Shown: positions 16,747-28,842, counted from the stretch's first letter. The stretch is DNA of 64,000 nucleotides from an uncultured Alphaproteobacteria bacterium (GCA_900079695.1 LT599022.1:958287-1022286); one strand, 5' to 3'. Notes: generated by a model from the letters alone, not told the origin. Translations and numbers: made by a program.

Positions 16747-18198
16747 GTGTCCGATTCCCCGCTTGCCGCCCTCGCGCCCGCCGCCGTCTGGTCCGCGTTC
16801 GCCGACCTCTGCGCAATTCCCCATCCGTCGCGCCACGAGGCGGCGATCGTCGCGCTCCTGAAGCGCCGCGCCGAGGCCAAGGGGCTGCCCGCCGAGATCG
16901 ACGCCAAGGGCAATCTGATCGTGCGCAAGCCCGCGACCAAAGGCCGCGAGACTCGCCCCGGCGTGGTGTTGCAGGCGCACGTCGACATGGTGCCGCAGGC
17001 CAACGCCGACACCCCGCACGACTTCGCCGCCGACCCGATCCGGCCGCGCGTCGACGGCGACTGGGTCGCCGCCACCGGCACCACGCTGGGCGCCGACAAC
17101 GGCATCGGCGCGGCGGCGATGCTGGCGCTGATCGAAGACGACGCGCTGCCGCACGGACCGCTCGAATTCCTGTTCACGGTGGAGGAGGAGATCGGCCTCA
17201 ACGGTGCGCGCGCGGTCGCGCCCGGCGTGCTGAAGGGCGACGTGCTCCTCAACCTCGACAGCGAGGACGACAGCCGCATCACCATCGGCTGCGCGGGCGG
17301 GCGCGACGTCGTCGCAACCCTGCCGCTGACGCGCGGCGAACCCGGCGACGCGGCGTGTCTCGACATCTCGGTGAAGGGGCTCAGGGGCGGCCACTCGGGG
17401 CTCGACATCCACCTCGGCCACGGCAACGCGATCCGCATCCTCGCCGGGATCCTGCGCGCCGCGCGCGAGGCCGCGCCGTCGCTCAGGGTCTCGTCGCTCC
17501 AGGGCGGCAGCGCCCGCAACGCCATTCCGCGCGAGGCGCAGGCGCGGATCGCGGTGGGCAAGGCGGAGGAAGCGGCCTGCCGTGCGGCCATCGCCGCGCG
17601 GTTCGCCGAAGCGCGCGCCGAGCTCGCGCACGCCGACCCGGGCCTGATCGTCGAGGTCGAGCGGTCGACCCCCGCCCCGGTGTTTCCGGCCGAGGCTTCG
17701 GCGGCCCTGATCCGCGCCATCAACGCCTGCCCGGACGGCATCGCCCGTCTCTCCGACACCCTCCCCGGCACCCCGGAAACCTCGTCCAACCTCGGCGTGA
17801 TCGCCACCGCCGAAGACGGCGTGCGGATCACCTGCATGGTGCGGTCGAGCGTGGATTCCGCCCGCGACGCGCTGTGCGCGCGGATCGAGGACGCATTCGC
17901 CCTGGCGGGCGGGCGGGCGGAGTTCGGCCCGGCGTATCCGGGCTGGCAGCCCAACCCCGAGGCCCGGATTCTCGGCGTGCTGTCGGAGATCCACGCCAAG
18001 GGCTGCGGCGCCCCGCCGGAGGTCTCCACGATTCACGCCGGTCTCGAATGCGCGATCCTCGGCGCGGCCTATCCGCACTGGGACATGGCGTCGATCGGTC
18101 CGGTGATCCGCAACCCGCATTCGCCCGACGAACGCGTCGAAATCGCGAGCGTCGGGCGGTTCTGGCGGTTGCTCACCGGCACCCTCGCCGCGGTGTGA
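16747..18198 (+). CDS. pepD: aminoacyl-histidine dipeptidase (Xaa-His dipeptidase, M20 family)
   Basis: 483 residues, matching PepD of about 485. PepD is a cytoplasmic zinc dipeptidase that hydrolyses Xaa-His dipeptides. Metal-site motifs are clear: LQAHVDMVPQ, GTTLGADNGIGAA, TVEEEIGLNGA, NLDSEDD and the late histidine in IHAGLECAIL; GLRGGHSGLDIHLGHGNAIR belongs to the lid/dimerisation domain. The GTG start is chosen because GGAGG lies nine bases upstream and the protein then begins at the family's normal N-terminus; an in-frame ATG at 16669 would add 26 unlikely residues. It converges on the next gene with no gap. Confidence 0.94.
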   Translation: MSDSPLAALAPAAVWSAFADLCAIPHPSRHEAAIVALLKRRAEAKGLPAEIDAKGNLIVRKPATKGRETRPGVVLQAHVDMVPQANADTPHDFAADPIRPRVDGDWVAATGTTLGADNGIGAAAMLALIEDDALPHGPLEFLFTVEEEIGLNGARAVAPGVLKGDVLLNLDSEDDSRITIGCAGGRDVVATLPLTRGEPGDAACLDISVKGLRGGHSGLDIHLGHGNAIRILAGILRAAREAAPSLRVSSLQGGSARNAIPREAQARIAVGKAEEAACRAAIAARFAEARAELAHADPGLIVEVERSTPAPVFPAEASAALIRAINACPDGIARLSDTLPGTPETSSNLGVIATAEDGVRITCMVRSSVDSARDALCARIEDAFALAGGRAEFGPAYPGWQPNPEARILGVLSEIHAKGCGAPPEVSTIHAGLECAILGAAYPHWDMASIGPVIRNPHSPDERVEIASVGRFWRLLTGTLAAV

Positions 18199-19215
18199 TC
18201 ACAGCGGCGCGTTGGAGACGCTCGGCTTCAGCGCCGCGAACAGCGATCGGGGATCGACGATCCCCGGCGCGAGTTCGAGGCCGTTCGCCCCTTTCACCAG
18301 CAGCGCCACCGGCGCGCCTTCGGCCACCGCGATGCGGTAGGGCTTGCCTTCGAGGGCGAACGGCTTGAGCGCCGCCGCCATCGCCTCCACGAATTCCGGC
18401 GGCACCCAGGCGTCGGCATTCGCCCGCAGATCCGCCTGCGCTTCGGCGAGCTGCGCGGCGGCGATCTCCTCCACCGGGCGGGCGTCGCCGTCCTTCGCGG
18501 CATGCTCGGCCTGGCGGCGCAGGCCGCCGAGGTCGCGCATCGCCACCACCACGTTCGACAGCTCGATGCGCTCGGCCGCGCGGCCGAGCCCCGAAATCGC
18601 CACCATCGCCGCCATCGGCGCGGGCAATCCCGCGCGGGTCGCGTCGGCCACGGTCTGCGCCGCGGAAGCCAGCATCGGCATATCGAGACCGCCGACGGTG
18701 CCGCCCGCCTTGATCTCGATCAGGCCGTGCAGCGTCACCGCGCTGCCGAAGGCGATGCGCTTCGCCGCGTCGTCGATGCGGTAGTCGACCGCGGCGTCGG
18801 CGATCAGGGCCTCGGGCTCGTCGCCCAGGTCGTCGGACACGTAGTCGCAGGCGATGCGCTGCTCGCGGCAGCTCTTCGCCCAACCGGGAAAATCGAGATG
18901 CACGCCCGTGACCGCGGCGGCGAAGCGCATCGGGCGACCCTCGGCGTCGGCGGCGTAGTCGGTGAGCGCGACGCGGTCGATGCGCCACACCGGCACCCCC
19001 GCCTCGTGGTAGACGACGTCGGAAACCGTCGCGCCCTTGCCGAACAGGTCCACCGCCACCTTGCCGTAGGTCACCTGCTCGGCGGCGCCCATCGTCGCGA
19101 GTTCGGCGTCGATGCGTTCGCGCACCTTGGTCTCCGCCACCCGCTCCGCCGCGACATAGCCGCCGACCGCGAGAACCGCGACCGCCGCCGCGCCGATGAT
19201 GAGCTTGCGTCCCAT
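18199..19215 (-). CDS. hypothetical membrane-anchored protein
   Basis: 338 residues, not confidently recognised. It has one N-terminal membrane anchor (about 4-24: RKLIIGAAAVAVLAVGGYVAAE), after which the rest should be periplasmic. The remainder reads as alternating short beta-like segments (VTYGKVAVDLFGKGATVSDVVYHE, WRIDRVALTDY), two cysteines at about 116-123 that could form a disulphide, and a helical region near 240-300. This is broadly reminiscent of DUF945 or AsmA-like envelope proteins but too weak to name. It converges on pepD, sharing the TGATCA junction. Confidence 0.7.
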   Translation of the reverse strand: MGRKLIIGAAAVAVLAVGGYVAAERVAETKVRERIDAELATMGAAEQVTYGKVAVDLFGKGATVSDVVYHEAGVPVWRIDRVALTDYAADAEGRPMRFAAAVTGVHLDFPGWAKSCREQRIACDYVSDDLGDEPEALIADAAVDYRIDDAAKRIAFGSAVTLHGLIEIKAGGTVGGLDMPMLASAAQTVADATRAGLPAPMAAMVAISGLGRAAERIELSNVVVAMRDLGGLRRQAEHAAKDGDARPVEEIAAAQLAEAQADLRANADAWVPPEFVEAMAAALKPFALEGKPYRIAVAEGAPVALLVKGANGLELAPGIVDPRSLFAALKPSVSNAPL

Positions 19216-19392
19216 GCTCTCAGTTCCTTTCCAAGGCCGAAAAATTCCTAAAATTTCAAAGGCTCATCGATTGTGAACCGGTTCACTGAAGCACCGCCGG
19301 GTTTGCCCGAAACTCTGTCGTGAGGTAGCGGCCCGACACCCCTCGACATCCCCTCATCTCCCGTCGGTCGCGATCTCAGCATCCCCAAGTGC

Positions 19393-19424
19393 GAAGCCCC
19401 GGTCGGTCCCACGACCGGGGCTTC
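19393..19424 (-). terminator. hairpin downstream of rlmJ
   Basis: Perfect 13-base-pair stem (19393-19405 with 19412-19424, six-base loop) four bases beyond the rlmJ stop. No T-run on either strand, so termination strength is uncertain. Confidence 0.65.
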
Positions 19425-19427
19425 AAT

Positions 19428-20240
19428 CTATGCGGCGAAGCGGGTCAGACGGTGGCTGCCGCCGAACCCCGCCGCCTCCAGCCACGCGCCGAGTTCGGCC
19501 GCCTCCTCGGCGAAACGGAACGGCGGATTGACCACCGCGACGCCCGAGCCGTAAAGCCCCCGCCCCGATCCCGGGTCCCGCCGCAGCCATTCGCTCGCCA
19601 CCACCTCGGGGAAGCCCGCGCCTTCGAGCGCGCCCAACAGGTCGAGGTGGCGCCCCTCGGGCAGCAGCGGATACCAGATGAAGTAGACGCCGCCGCGCCA
19701 GCGCGCGAACGCCTTCGCCACCGCCGCGGGCACGCTCAGGTACTCGCCCTTCACTTCGTAGGCCGGGTCGATCACCGCAAGCCCGCGCTTCTCCGCCGGC
19801 GGGGTCAACGCCACCAGGGCCTCCAGCGCGTCGCGGCGGTGCAGATGCACACGCGGATCGCCCCGCATCGTCCGCTTGAGCGCGGCGTGCGCCTGGGGGT
19901 GCAGTTCCACCAGCACCAGCCGGTCGCCCTCGCGCAGCATCCGCCGCGCCAGCATCGGCGAACCGGGATAGGCGGCCGGGTCCTCGGTCGCGGCGCGGTA
20001 GTCGGCGGCAAGCGCGGGCGGATCGGCCAGCGCGCGGAAGCGCGCGATCCCCTCGGCCGCCTCACCGCTCTGCGCCGCCTCGGCCGCGCCGAGATCGTAT
20101 GCGCCTTCCGCCGCGTGGGTGTCGATCACGCACAGCGGCGCGGGCTTGCGCAGCAGCGCGGCGAGCGCCCGCGTCAGCAACAGGTGCTTGTGAACGTCGG
20201 CGAAGTTGCCCGCGTGATAGCGGTGAAGATAGCTCAGCAT
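19428..20240 (-). CDS. rlmJ: 23S rRNA (adenine-2030-N6)-methyltransferase
   Basis: 270 residues. RlmJ methylates N6 of A2030 in 23S rRNA using S-adenosylmethionine. The N-terminal MLSYLHRYHAGNFADVHKH is the diagnostic RlmJ start, and it fixes the ATG at 20240 rather than longer in-frame starts. DTHAAEGAYDL is the SAM-binding region, and DPAYEVKGEY (about 185) corresponds to the catalytic D-P-P-Y motif with alanine at the third position. FIWYPLL and the NPPF-containing tail are also family-typical. It stands alone between hairpins. Confidence 0.93.
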   Translation of the reverse strand: MLSYLHRYHAGNFADVHKHLLLTRALAALLRKPAPLCVIDTHAAEGAYDLGAAEAAQSGEAAEGIARFRALADPPALAADYRAATEDPAAYPGSPMLARRMLREGDRLVLVELHPQAHAALKRTMRGDPRVHLHRRDALEALVALTPPAEKRGLAVIDPAYEVKGEYLSVPAAVAKAFARWRGGVYFIWYPLLPEGRHLDLLGALEGAGFPEVVASEWLRRDPGSGRGLYGSGVAVVNPPFRFAEEAAELGAWLEAAGFGGSHRLTRFAA

Positions 20241-20313
20241 CGACCTGAAAAACCAAAGGGGGCGAAACCCCGGCACTCTGCCAGGGCTCCGCCCCGCTTG
20301 TCCACCGCCCCGA

Positions 20314-22002
20314 TCAGGCGGCGCGGATTTCCGCCAGCACCCGCGCCACTTCGGATTTGAGCGCATCGGCCCGCGTCGCCAGCCCCTCGGCCTCGTGCGC
20401 AACCTCGGCCGCGGCCTCGCCCGAACGCGACGCCGCGCCGGTGACGCCGCCGATCGCCTCGGACACGCGCCGGGTGCCGCTCGCCGCTTCCTGAATGCTG
20501 CGGCTGATCTCGGAGGTCGCCGCGGTCTGCTCCTCGATCGAGGCGGCGAGCGAACTCGAAACCCCGTCGATCTGCGCGATCCGCTGGCTCACCCCGGCGA
20601 TCGCCTCGACCGCGGCATGGGTTTCCGACTGCACCGAGGCGATCTGACCGGTGATCTCCTCGGTCGCCTTGGCGGTCTGATTGGCGAGATTCTTCACCTC
20701 GCCCGCCACCACCGCGAAGCCCTTGCCCATCTCGCCCGCGCGCGCCGCCTCGATCGTCGCGTTCAAGGCCAGCAGGTTGGTCTGGCTGGCGATATCGGTG
20801 ATCAGGCCGACCACCTCGCCGATCCGCACCGCGGCATCGGCCATGCCGCGCACCCGATCGTGGGCGGCGTTGGCGTCGTGGGCGGTCTCGCGGGCGCTTG
20901 CCGAGGCGGCCTGCACCTGCGTGGCGATTTCGCTGATCGCGGCGGAGAGTTCCTCGGTCGCCGCGGCGACGGTGTTGACGTTTTCCGACGCCGAAGCCGA
21001 GGCGGTACCGACGTCGCCCGCCATCTGCGCGGATTCCCGCGCCGCATCCGCCATCGTCGCCGAGGCGGCGCGGAGGTTGTGAGCGGTTTCGGAAACCTGG
21101 GCGACGATCGTGCCGACCGCCCGCTCGAAGCCGTCGGCGATCGCCAGCATGCTCTCCCGCCGTTCCTCGGCGGCACGGCGCTCGTTCTCCTCCTCGCGCC
21201 GCTTGAGCTGCTCGCGTTCCTCGGCATTGGATTTGAACACCGCGAGGGCACGCGCCATGTCGCCCACTTCGTCGCGGCGTTCGGCGCCGGTCACCGCCAC
21301 CGCCAGGTCGCCCTGCGCCAGACGGTTCATGCTGCCGGTGAGATCGCGGATCGGCCCGCTGATCGACCGGCCGATCGCGAACGCGACGCCCAGCGTGACC
21401 GCGAGACAGGCGAGCGCGTAACCGAGGAGTTCGAGGGTGGCGGTATTCACCGAGGCGTCGAGATCGTCGATGTACACCCCCGCGCCGACGTAGATGTTCC
21501 AGGGCGCGTAACCCTTGGCCACCGACAGTTTGTCCACCGGCACCTTGCCGCCCGGGCGCACGCGCTGATAGGTGACGAACACCGTCCCCTGCCGCTTCAC
21601 GCCCTCGATGAATTCGCGGATGAAGTAGACGCCATTGTCGTCCTTGGCCTCGAGATAGTTCTTCTTGTTTTCGCTGTCGGGCGAGGGCGCATAGGCGCGG
21701 CGCACGCCGTCCAGGGTATAGACATAAATGTAATTGTCGTTGTCGAAACGCATCGCGCGAACCTGATCGTAGGCGGCGGCCTTGGCCTCCGCCTCGCTCA
21801 TCTTGCCGTCCTTGATCAGGGAGTTGTAGCGATCGATCACCGCGATCGCGGCGTCGGTGAGGTCGACGAGCTTGGCCCGGCGCTCCTCCAGCATGTGCTC
21901 GGCGATGACGCTGCGGCCCGCGACCAGCACGCCGCAAAACCCGATAACCGTCAACACCACCAGACTCAGGATCTTTTTCCCGATACTCAAATTGCCCAGC
22001 AT
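20314..22002 (-). CDS. methyl-accepting chemotaxis protein with periplasmic single Cache domain
   Basis: 562 residues. TM1 is at about 7-28, then a periplasmic sCache_2-type domain with the motif run [23 protein letters not shown] and [17 protein letters not shown], then TM2 at about 183-205, a HAMP domain and the signalling domain with the tip [16 protein letters not shown]. sCache receptors often bind small carboxylates. The ATG at 22002 gives the normal short cytoplasmic lead ([12 protein letters not shown]); an in-frame GTG at 22041 would add 13 residues. No C-terminal NWETF-like tether for CheR/CheB is present. Confidence 0.94.
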   Translation of the reverse strand: MLGNLSIGKKILSLVVLTVIGFCGVLVAGRSVIAEHMLEERRAKLVDLTDAAIAVIDRYNSLIKDGKMSEAEAKAAAYDQVRAMRFDNDNYIYVYTLDGVRRAYAPSPDSENKKNYLEAKDDNGVYFIREFIEGVKRQGTVFVTYQRVRPGGKVPVDKLSVAKGYAPWNIYVGAGVYIDDLDASVNTATLELLGYALACLAVTLGVAFAIGRSISGPIRDLTGSMNRLAQGDLAVAVTGAERRDEVGDMARALAVFKSNAEEREQLKRREEENERRAAEERRESMLAIADGFERAVGTIVAQVSETAHNLRAASATMADAARESAQMAGDVGTASASASENVNTVAAATEELSAAISEIATQVQAASASARETAHDANAAHDRVRGMADAAVRIGEVVGLITDIASQTNLLALNATIEAARAGEMGKGFAVVAGEVKNLANQTAKATEEITGQIASVQSETHAAVEAIAGVSQRIAQIDGVSSSLAASIEEQTAATSEISRSIQEAASGTRRVSEAIGGVTGAASRSGEAAAEVAHEAEGLATRADALKSEVARVLAEIRAA

Positions 22003-22160
22003 TGCCTTGGATGTCTCCCTTGGCGAGATTTCCAGCCCCACGGACCAAAATAGGCCCGCCCGCCTTAAGAAACACCACGAAAAGCCACTTTCCCGCTAAT
22101 TTAACGCGCCGTTTCCCGTGACGGCAGTCACTGCGCATCCGGCGTTTTTCAGGGCTCGCG

Positions 22161-22610
22161 TCACCCGCCGCCGATTTCCCGGCGCACCTGACGCAGCAGC
22201 GCCACCAGGCCGATCCGGCGTTCCTCGCCGCCCTCGTAGGCGTTGACGAGATCGCCGTACAGCCTGGCGATCAGGCGCGCCTGTTCGGGGGGCGGAATCC
22301 GCACGCCCTCGTCCTGCGAGAGTTCGGCGATCCCTTCGCAGACGCGTGTGAGCAAAGCGTCGTCGAGCGCCGCGTCGGCGGCGCCCGCCTGCGGTGCGCG
22401 CCCCGCGATCAGCCAGTCGAGCGAAACCCCGAGCATTCCGGAGATCCGCACCAGCATGTCGGGCGGCGGAAAACTCACGCCCCGCTCCCATCCCGCCACG
22501 GTGGTGAGCGGCGCGTCGAGGCGCGCCGCAAGCTCCTTGCGCGCGATCTGCCCACGCGCCGCGATCAGACGCTCGGCAAACGGCGTGCGCGGCTTCAGCT
22601 TACGCGCCAT
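22161..22610 (-). CDS. XRE-family helix-turn-helix regulator
   Basis: 149 residues. The helix-turn-helix lies at about 10-65: FAERLIAARGQIARKELAARL, then TTVAGWERGVSFPPPDMLVRISGMLGVSLDWLI. This is the classic Cro/CI-type fold with an SLDWLI end. The C-terminal half is helical, charged and without recognisable enzymatic or S24 peptidase features. ATG at 22610 is preferred over 22616 because GGAGG then lies six bases upstream. It is divergent from the chemoreceptor at 23013 and may regulate it, but this is only positional. Confidence 0.88.
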   Translation of the reverse strand: MARKLKPRTPFAERLIAARGQIARKELAARLDAPLTTVAGWERGVSFPPPDMLVRISGMLGVSLDWLIAGRAPQAGAADAALDDALLTRVCEGIAELSQDEGVRIPPPEQARLIARLYGDLVNAYEGGEERRIGLVALLRQVRREIGGG

Positions 22611-23012
22611 GCCCATCCTCCGGCGCCGCAGACCGCATGCGATGATATGCTACCTTGACGCACAAACCGCCGAACCTTTCGCTCTTTCGGTTGCAAAAAC
22701 AATCGCCTATAACGTTCTTCACGATACCTCGCATCTTGTGGGCCGCCAAAGATGTGAGTATTGTCATTCCATCGTTCCCTAGGTTTCGACCGCCGCCGCA
22801 ACGGGCGGTTTTCCAGGGTCCAAACGTCTGAGTAAACGTCGGCGTTCCCAACCACCCCGCGCAAATTCCGTTCTTTCCCGCTCGCCGCGTCGACGGGAGT
22901 CCCGTTGCGCGCGCAGACGCCCCCTCCCGCGCACCGCCGGCAGGCCCTCCCGCCGTCGCTTTTCCCCCACATGGCCGGCGTGGGCCGGCCGACTTCGGAC
23001 AGAGGGACAGAC
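22611..23012. other. 402-base intergenic region, no gene seen
   Basis: This gap between the divergent XRE regulator and the chemoreceptor must hold both promoters. The stretch at about 22640-22790 is visibly more AT-rich than its surroundings. No hexamer pair with correct spacing stood out and no coding signal is convincing on either strand. Confidence 0.5.
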
Positions 23013-24701
23013 ATGATCCGATTCGACGACCTGGGCCTGGGGCGCAAGCTCCTGCTGGTGTTCAGCGTGGTGTGCGCGCTGGTGACGCTGCTCGGCGGCA
23101 CCGCGATGGTGGAGGTGCGACGGCTCGGGGGATCGACCGACATCCTCTCCGAGCACTGGATGCCGACCCTCGATGCGGTGCGCGAACTGCAATACGCGCT
23201 GGCGGCGCAGCGCACCGTGGAATATGCCCTCGCCACCGCCGACGACCGCGCCGAACGCGCGGCGATGGCGGACCGCCGCGCCGCCCTTCTCGCGCAAACC
23301 GACGAAATCCTGCCGAGAATCGAACGCAATCTCGTCTCCGAGGACGCGAAGCGGAGCTTCGCCAAGCTCAAGGCCGACCACGCCGCCTATCTGAAAGGCG
23401 TCGTCAAGGTCGTGGCGGCCGCGGAGCGCGGCGACACGGCCGCCGCCCGCGAAGACCTGAAAAGCGGCACCCGCGCCCTGTCCGACACCATGACCGCCAG
23501 CCTCGACGCCCTGGCCGAACTGATCAAGACCCGTGCCGCCGAAGCCGGCGCGGAGGCCGACGCGATCGCCCGCACCGCATTCACGGTGATCGGCGCGGTG
23601 ATGGCGGCGGTGTTCGCGGTGGCGCTGGCGAGCGGCATCGCGCTCAAGCGCGGCGTCGCCACGCCGACCCTCGCGATGACCGCGGCGATGAAGCGCCTCG
23701 CCGAGGGCGACCACGGCGTCGAAATTCCCGCGCACGGGCGGAAGGACGAGGTCGGCGCGATGGCCGAGGCGGTCGAGGTGTTCAAGGCGAACGCGATCCG
23801 CGCCGAGCGCCTCGCCGCCGAACAGGAGGCCGCCCGCGCGGTGCGGGAGAAGCGCGCCACCGCGATCGAGACCCTCACCCGCGACTTCGACGCGCGGATG
23901 ATGGAAATGCTGAGCGTGGTCACCGCCGCCTGCACCGAGATGGACGGCACCGCGCAATCGCTGTCCGCCACCGCCGAGCAGACCGACCGCCAGGCGACCG
24001 CGGTGGCCGCCGCCTCCGAACAGGCGTCGACGAGCGTGCAGACCGTCGCCAGCGCCGCCGAGGAACTCTCCGCCTCGATCGCCGAGATCGGCCGTCAGGT
24101 CGACCACGCCAAAACCGTGTCGCACGCCGCCACCAGCGAGGCCGACCGGGCCGACGCGCTGGTGCAGGGGCTGGCGGAGGGATCGCAGCGGATCGGCGAG
24201 GTGATCGGCCTGATCACCGACATCGCCAGCCAGACCAACCTGCTGGCCTTGAACGCGACGATCGAGGCGGCGCGTGCGGGCGAGATGGGCAAGGGCTTCG
24301 CGGTGGTGGCGGGCGAGGTCAAGACCCTCGCCAACCAGACCGCCAGAGCCACCGAGGACATCGCCGCGCAGATCGGCACGGTGCAGGGCGCGACCGGCGA
24401 GGTGGTGACCGCGATCCGCGAGGTGATCGGGCGGATTTCCGAGATCGCCGACGTCAACGCCGCGATCGCCGCGGCGGTCGAGCAGCAGACCGCCGCCGCC
24501 GCCGAAATCGCCCGCAACGTCCAGCAGGTCGCGGCGGGCACCGGCGAAATCAGCTCGACCACCGTCGGCGTCAGCGAGGCCGCGGCCGAGACCGGCGCGG
24601 CCTCGCGCCAGGTCCTGTCCGCCTCGCAGTCGCTGTCGCGGGAGGCGGAGCAGTTGCGCACGGTGGTGGAAGGATTCCTCGGCGGCGTGCGCGCCGCCTG
24701 A
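23013..24701 (+). CDS. methyl-accepting chemotaxis protein, four-helix-bundle type (tandem copy 1)
   Basis: 562 residues. TM1 at about 13-33, a helical periplasmic domain of about 150 residues ([27 protein letters not shown]) resembling 4HB_MCP sensors, TM2 at about 190-208, a HAMP domain ([33 protein letters not shown]) and the signalling hairpin with the tip [16 protein letters not shown]. The ATG at 23013 has AGAGGGA upstream and gives the right distance to TM1. It is followed at 24896 by a paralogue of exactly the same length and very similar cytoplasmic half. The ligand is unknown. Confidence 0.94.
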   Translation: MIRFDDLGLGRKLLLVFSVVCALVTLLGGTAMVEVRRLGGSTDILSEHWMPTLDAVRELQYALAAQRTVEYALATADDRAERAAMADRRAALLAQTDEILPRIERNLVSEDAKRSFAKLKADHAAYLKGVVKVVAAAERGDTAAAREDLKSGTRALSDTMTASLDALAELIKTRAAEAGAEADAIARTAFTVIGAVMAAVFAVALASGIALKRGVATPTLAMTAAMKRLAEGDHGVEIPAHGRKDEVGAMAEAVEVFKANAIRAERLAAEQEAARAVREKRATAIETLTRDFDARMMEMLSVVTAACTEMDGTAQSLSATAEQTDRQATAVAAASEQASTSVQTVASAAEELSASIAEIGRQVDHAKTVSHAATSEADRADALVQGLAEGSQRIGEVIGLITDIASQTNLLALNATIEAARAGEMGKGFAVVAGEVKTLANQTARATEDIAAQIGTVQGATGEVVTAIREVIGRISEIADVNAAIAAAVEQQTAAAAEIARNVQQVAAGTGEISSTTVGVSEAAAETGAASRQVLSASQSLSREAEQLRTVVEGFLGGVRAA

Positions 24702-24895
24702 AATCCGCAATCCGCCGTTTGCAAAATGCGAGGGATTCCGCTTTTGCCACGCCGCCGCGGCCCGCCCGCGGCGGCGAACTTATTCTATCTATCTGAAAAT
24801 CCTAAATTTACAGGACTCCGGATGGTTGGCATATCCCATGCAGCACCGGGAGAGAATTGCGTACGATCTTCCCCCTCGCCCATAGGTGCCCCATC

Positions 24896-26584
24896 ATGCG
24901 AGCGTTCGACAACCTCAAGATCGGCAAGAAGCTGATCGTCACCTTCGCCGCCATTCTCGCCCTCGTCGTCGCCCTCGGCGCGACCGCGATTTTCGAGCTT
25001 GCCGCGATCGGCAGGAACACCAGCGAAATCGCCAACAACTGGCTGCCGAGCGTCAACGCCATTCGCAGCGTTCAGTACCAGCAAGCCGCCGCCCGCAGCG
25101 CCACCTACGCGCACGTGCTCAGCGTCGACGCCGCACAGATCGCCCGGTTCGACAAACTCGTCGCCGAGAACCGCACGGCGCTCGACCGGACGCGCGCAAC
25201 CTACGAGAAGCTGATCTCGTCGCCCGAGGAAGCGGCGGTCTACAAACGTTTCAGCGACACCTACGCCGCCTACTCCAAGGATATGGACGGAATCCTCGAA
25301 CTCTCGCGGCGCAACGCCAACGACGAGGCGCGCGACCGCATGACCGGCGCGTCGTTTGAGATGAGCAACACCCTCACCGAGCTCCTCGACCAATTGGTGC
25401 AGATCAATACCCGATCGGCCGACGCCGAGGCGCAGAACGCCGCGACCACGCTGACGTTCGCGAAGATCCTGGTGAGCGGCGCGCTCGCCGCCGCGGTGGC
25501 GCTGTTGCTGACCGCTGGCGTGGTGTTGCAGCGCGGCATCGCCCGGCCGATCGTGAACATGACCTCCGCGATGAACCGCCTCGCCGAGGGCGACAAGACG
25601 GTGGAGATCCCCGCCCGCGGCCGCAAGGACGAGGTCGGCGCGATGGCCGAGGCGGTCGAAGTGTTCAAGGAAAACGCGATCCGCGCCGAGCGCCTCGCCG
25701 CCGAGCAGGACTCCGCCCGCGCCGAACGCGAGAAGCGCGCCACCGCCATCGAGATGCTGACCCAGGAATTCGACGCCCGCGTCTCCCAGGTCCTCGGCGT
25801 GGTCTCCGGCGCCTGCACCGAGATGGACAGCACCGCCCAGGCGCTCTCCGCCACCGCCGAGCAGACCGACCGTCAGGCGACCGCCGTCGCCGCCGCCTCC
25901 GAGGAAGCCTCCTCGAGCGTGCAGACCGTCGCCACCGCCGCCGAGGAGCTCTCCGCCTCGATCGCCGAGATCGGCCGCCAGGTCGACCACGCCAAGACCG
26001 TGTCGCAGGCCGCGACCGACGACGCGAGCCGCGCCGACCGGCTGGTGCAGAGCCTCTCCAGCGGTTCGCAGCGGATCGGCGAGGTGGTCAACCTGATCAC
26101 CGACATCGCCAGCCAGACCAACTTGCTCGCGCTCAACGCCACGATCGAGGCGGCTCGCGCCGGCGAGATGGGCAAGGGCTTCGCGGTGGTGGCGGGCGAA
26201 GTGAAGAACCTCGCCAACCAGACCGCCAAGGCCACCGAGGAGATCGGCGCGCAGATCGGCGCGGTGCAGAGCGCCACCGGCGAGGTGGTCGAGGCGATCG
26301 GCGCGATCGTCGGCCGCATCGGCGAGATCGCCGAGGTCAACGCCGCGATCGCCGCCGCGGTCGAACAGCAGGCCGCCGCCGCCGCCGAGATCGCCCGCAA
26401 CGTCCAGAACGCCGCCGCGGGCACCGAGGAGATCACCACCACGGTGGTCGGCGTCAGTCAGGCGGCTGGCGAAACCGGGGCGGCCTCGCGTCAGGTGCTC
26501 GCCGCATCCCAGTCGCTCTCGCAGGAGGCCGAGCAATTGCGCGGCATCGTCGAGACCTTCCTCTCGGGCGTGCGCGCCGCCTGA
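24896..26584 (+). CDS. methyl-accepting chemotaxis protein, four-helix-bundle type (tandem copy 2)
   Basis: 562 residues, the same size and order as the preceding gene: TM1 (about 13-33), helical periplasmic sensor ([27 protein letters not shown]), TM2 (about 187-208), HAMP, signalling domain. The HAMP-to-tip part is nearly identical to copy 1 ([33 protein letters not shown]), while the periplasmic part has diverged. That is the pattern expected from duplication followed by change of ligand. ATG at 24896 has AGGTG upstream and matches the start of copy 1. Confidence 0.94.
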   Translation: MRAFDNLKIGKKLIVTFAAILALVVALGATAIFELAAIGRNTSEIANNWLPSVNAIRSVQYQQAAARSATYAHVLSVDAAQIARFDKLVAENRTALDRTRATYEKLISSPEEAAVYKRFSDTYAAYSKDMDGILELSRRNANDEARDRMTGASFEMSNTLTELLDQLVQINTRSADAEAQNAATTLTFAKILVSGALAAAVALLLTAGVVLQRGIARPIVNMTSAMNRLAEGDKTVEIPARGRKDEVGAMAEAVEVFKENAIRAERLAAEQDSARAEREKRATAIEMLTQEFDARVSQVLGVVSGACTEMDSTAQALSATAEQTDRQATAVAAASEEASSSVQTVATAAEELSASIAEIGRQVDHAKTVSQAATDDASRADRLVQSLSSGSQRIGEVVNLITDIASQTNLLALNATIEAARAGEMGKGFAVVAGEVKNLANQTAKATEEIGAQIGAVQSATGEVVEAIGAIVGRIGEIAEVNAAIAAAVEQQAAAAAEIARNVQNAAAGTEEITTTVVGVSQAAGETGAASRQVLAASQSLSQEAEQLRGIVETFLSGVRAA

Positions 26585-26603
26585 AGCTCCGGCCGCACGC
26601 ATG

Positions 26604-26634
26604 AAAAAACGGCGGGACCTCCGGGTCCCGCCGT
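26604..26634 (-). terminator. rho-independent terminator of the proXWV operon
   Basis: Read on the minus strand: a 10-base-pair stem (26634-26625 with 26618-26609) followed by six T. It lies 21 bases beyond the proV stop. Confidence 0.92.
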
Positions 26635-26654
26635 CGACGTTTTCGGACGCACGA

Positions 26655-27911
<1,257 letters not shown>

Positions 27912-27924
27912 GCTTCGCCCCTCC

Positions 27925-28788
27925 TCAACCGCGCCGCGCGCCGCGGCTCTGCAGTCGCAGGCCGATCGCCTGGGTAACGCGGTCGAAGACGATCGCGAGC
28001 GCGACGATCGCAAGGCCGCCGAGCGCGCCCTGGCCGCTGTCGTTGCGTTGCAGGCCGAGCAGAACGGTCTCGCCGAGGCCGCGCGCGCCGATCATCGAGG
28101 CGATCACCACCATCGCCAGCGCCATCATCATCGTCTGATTGATGCCCTGCATCACGTTCGGCAGCGCCAGCGGCAGCTGCACTCCGAACAGCATCTGCAT
28201 CCGCGTCGCGCCGAATGCGCGGGACGCCTCCAGCACCTCGGCGTCGACGAGCCGGATGCCGAGATCGGTGAGGCGGATCAGCGGCGGCGCGGCGTAGACC
28301 ACGGTGGCGAGAATCGCCGGCACCTTGCCGAGGCCGAACAGCATCGCCGCGGGAATGAGATAGACGAAGCTCGGGATCGTCTGCATCAGGTCGAGCAGCG
28401 GCAGCACCGCCGCGCGTACCCGGTCGGAGCGCGCCATCAGCACCCCCACCGGAAGGCCGATCACCGTCGAGAGACCGACCGCCACGCTCATGATCGCGAT
28501 CGTCTGCATCGCCTGCTGCCACAGGCCGAGAGAGCCGATCAGCCACATCCCGAGGGCGGCGCCGACGGCAAGCGCGACGCGACGCGACGCGACGTAAGCG
28601 ATCGCCGCCACCGCGATCAGCACCACCGGCGGCGGCAGGCTGCGCAACCAGCCTTCGAGCGCCACCAGCACCGTGAGCATTCCGTTCGAGAAGGTTTCGA
28701 AACTATCGCCGTAGCGAATGACCAAATCATCAACGGCCCGGTTGACCGCATCCGCGATCGCCGGACCGAAATCCAGAAAGATATCCAT
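27925..28788 (-). CDS. proW: glycine betaine/proline ABC transporter permease
   Basis: 287 residues, six or more membrane helices. The permease coupling segment EASRAFGATRMQMLFGVQLPLALP and the family stretch DLMQTIPSFVYLIPAAMLFGLG identify a ProW/OpuAB-type subunit. The N-terminal region before TM1 (MDIFLDFGPAIADAVNRAVDDL) is typical of ProW. It lies between proX and proV, with 13 bases to proV. Confidence 0.95.
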   Translation of the reverse strand: MDIFLDFGPAIADAVNRAVDDLVIRYGDSFETFSNGMLTVLVALEGWLRSLPPPVVLIAVAAIAYVASRRVALAVGAALGMWLIGSLGLWQQAMQTIAIMSVAVGLSTVIGLPVGVLMARSDRVRAAVLPLLDLMQTIPSFVYLIPAAMLFGLGKVPAILATVVYAAPPLIRLTDLGIRLVDAEVLEASRAFGATRMQMLFGVQLPLALPNVMQGINQTMMMALAMVVIASMIGARGLGETVLLGLQRNDSGQGALGGLAIVALAIVFDRVTQAIGLRLQSRGARRG

Positions 28789-28810
28789 GCACCTGTCCGA
28801 TCAAGAGGAA

Positions 28811-28833
28811 GGGGTTCCGCGACGCGGAACCCC
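28811..28833 (-). terminator. intercistronic hairpin between proX and proW
   Basis: Perfect 10-base-pair stem (28811-28820 with 28824-28833) with a three-base loop and no T-run. It resembles the hairpins after both TRAP receptor genes and probably favours higher receptor expression. Confidence 0.6.
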
Positions 28834-28842
28834 CGTCGGATG

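Noticed and set aside
14818-18120. An 1100-residue minus-strand open frame over the GntR, uxuA and pepD genes
   Set aside because: It is the antisense of three well-supported genes, has Arg/Gly/Ala-biased composition without any family resemblance, and no ribosome site; it results from high GC.
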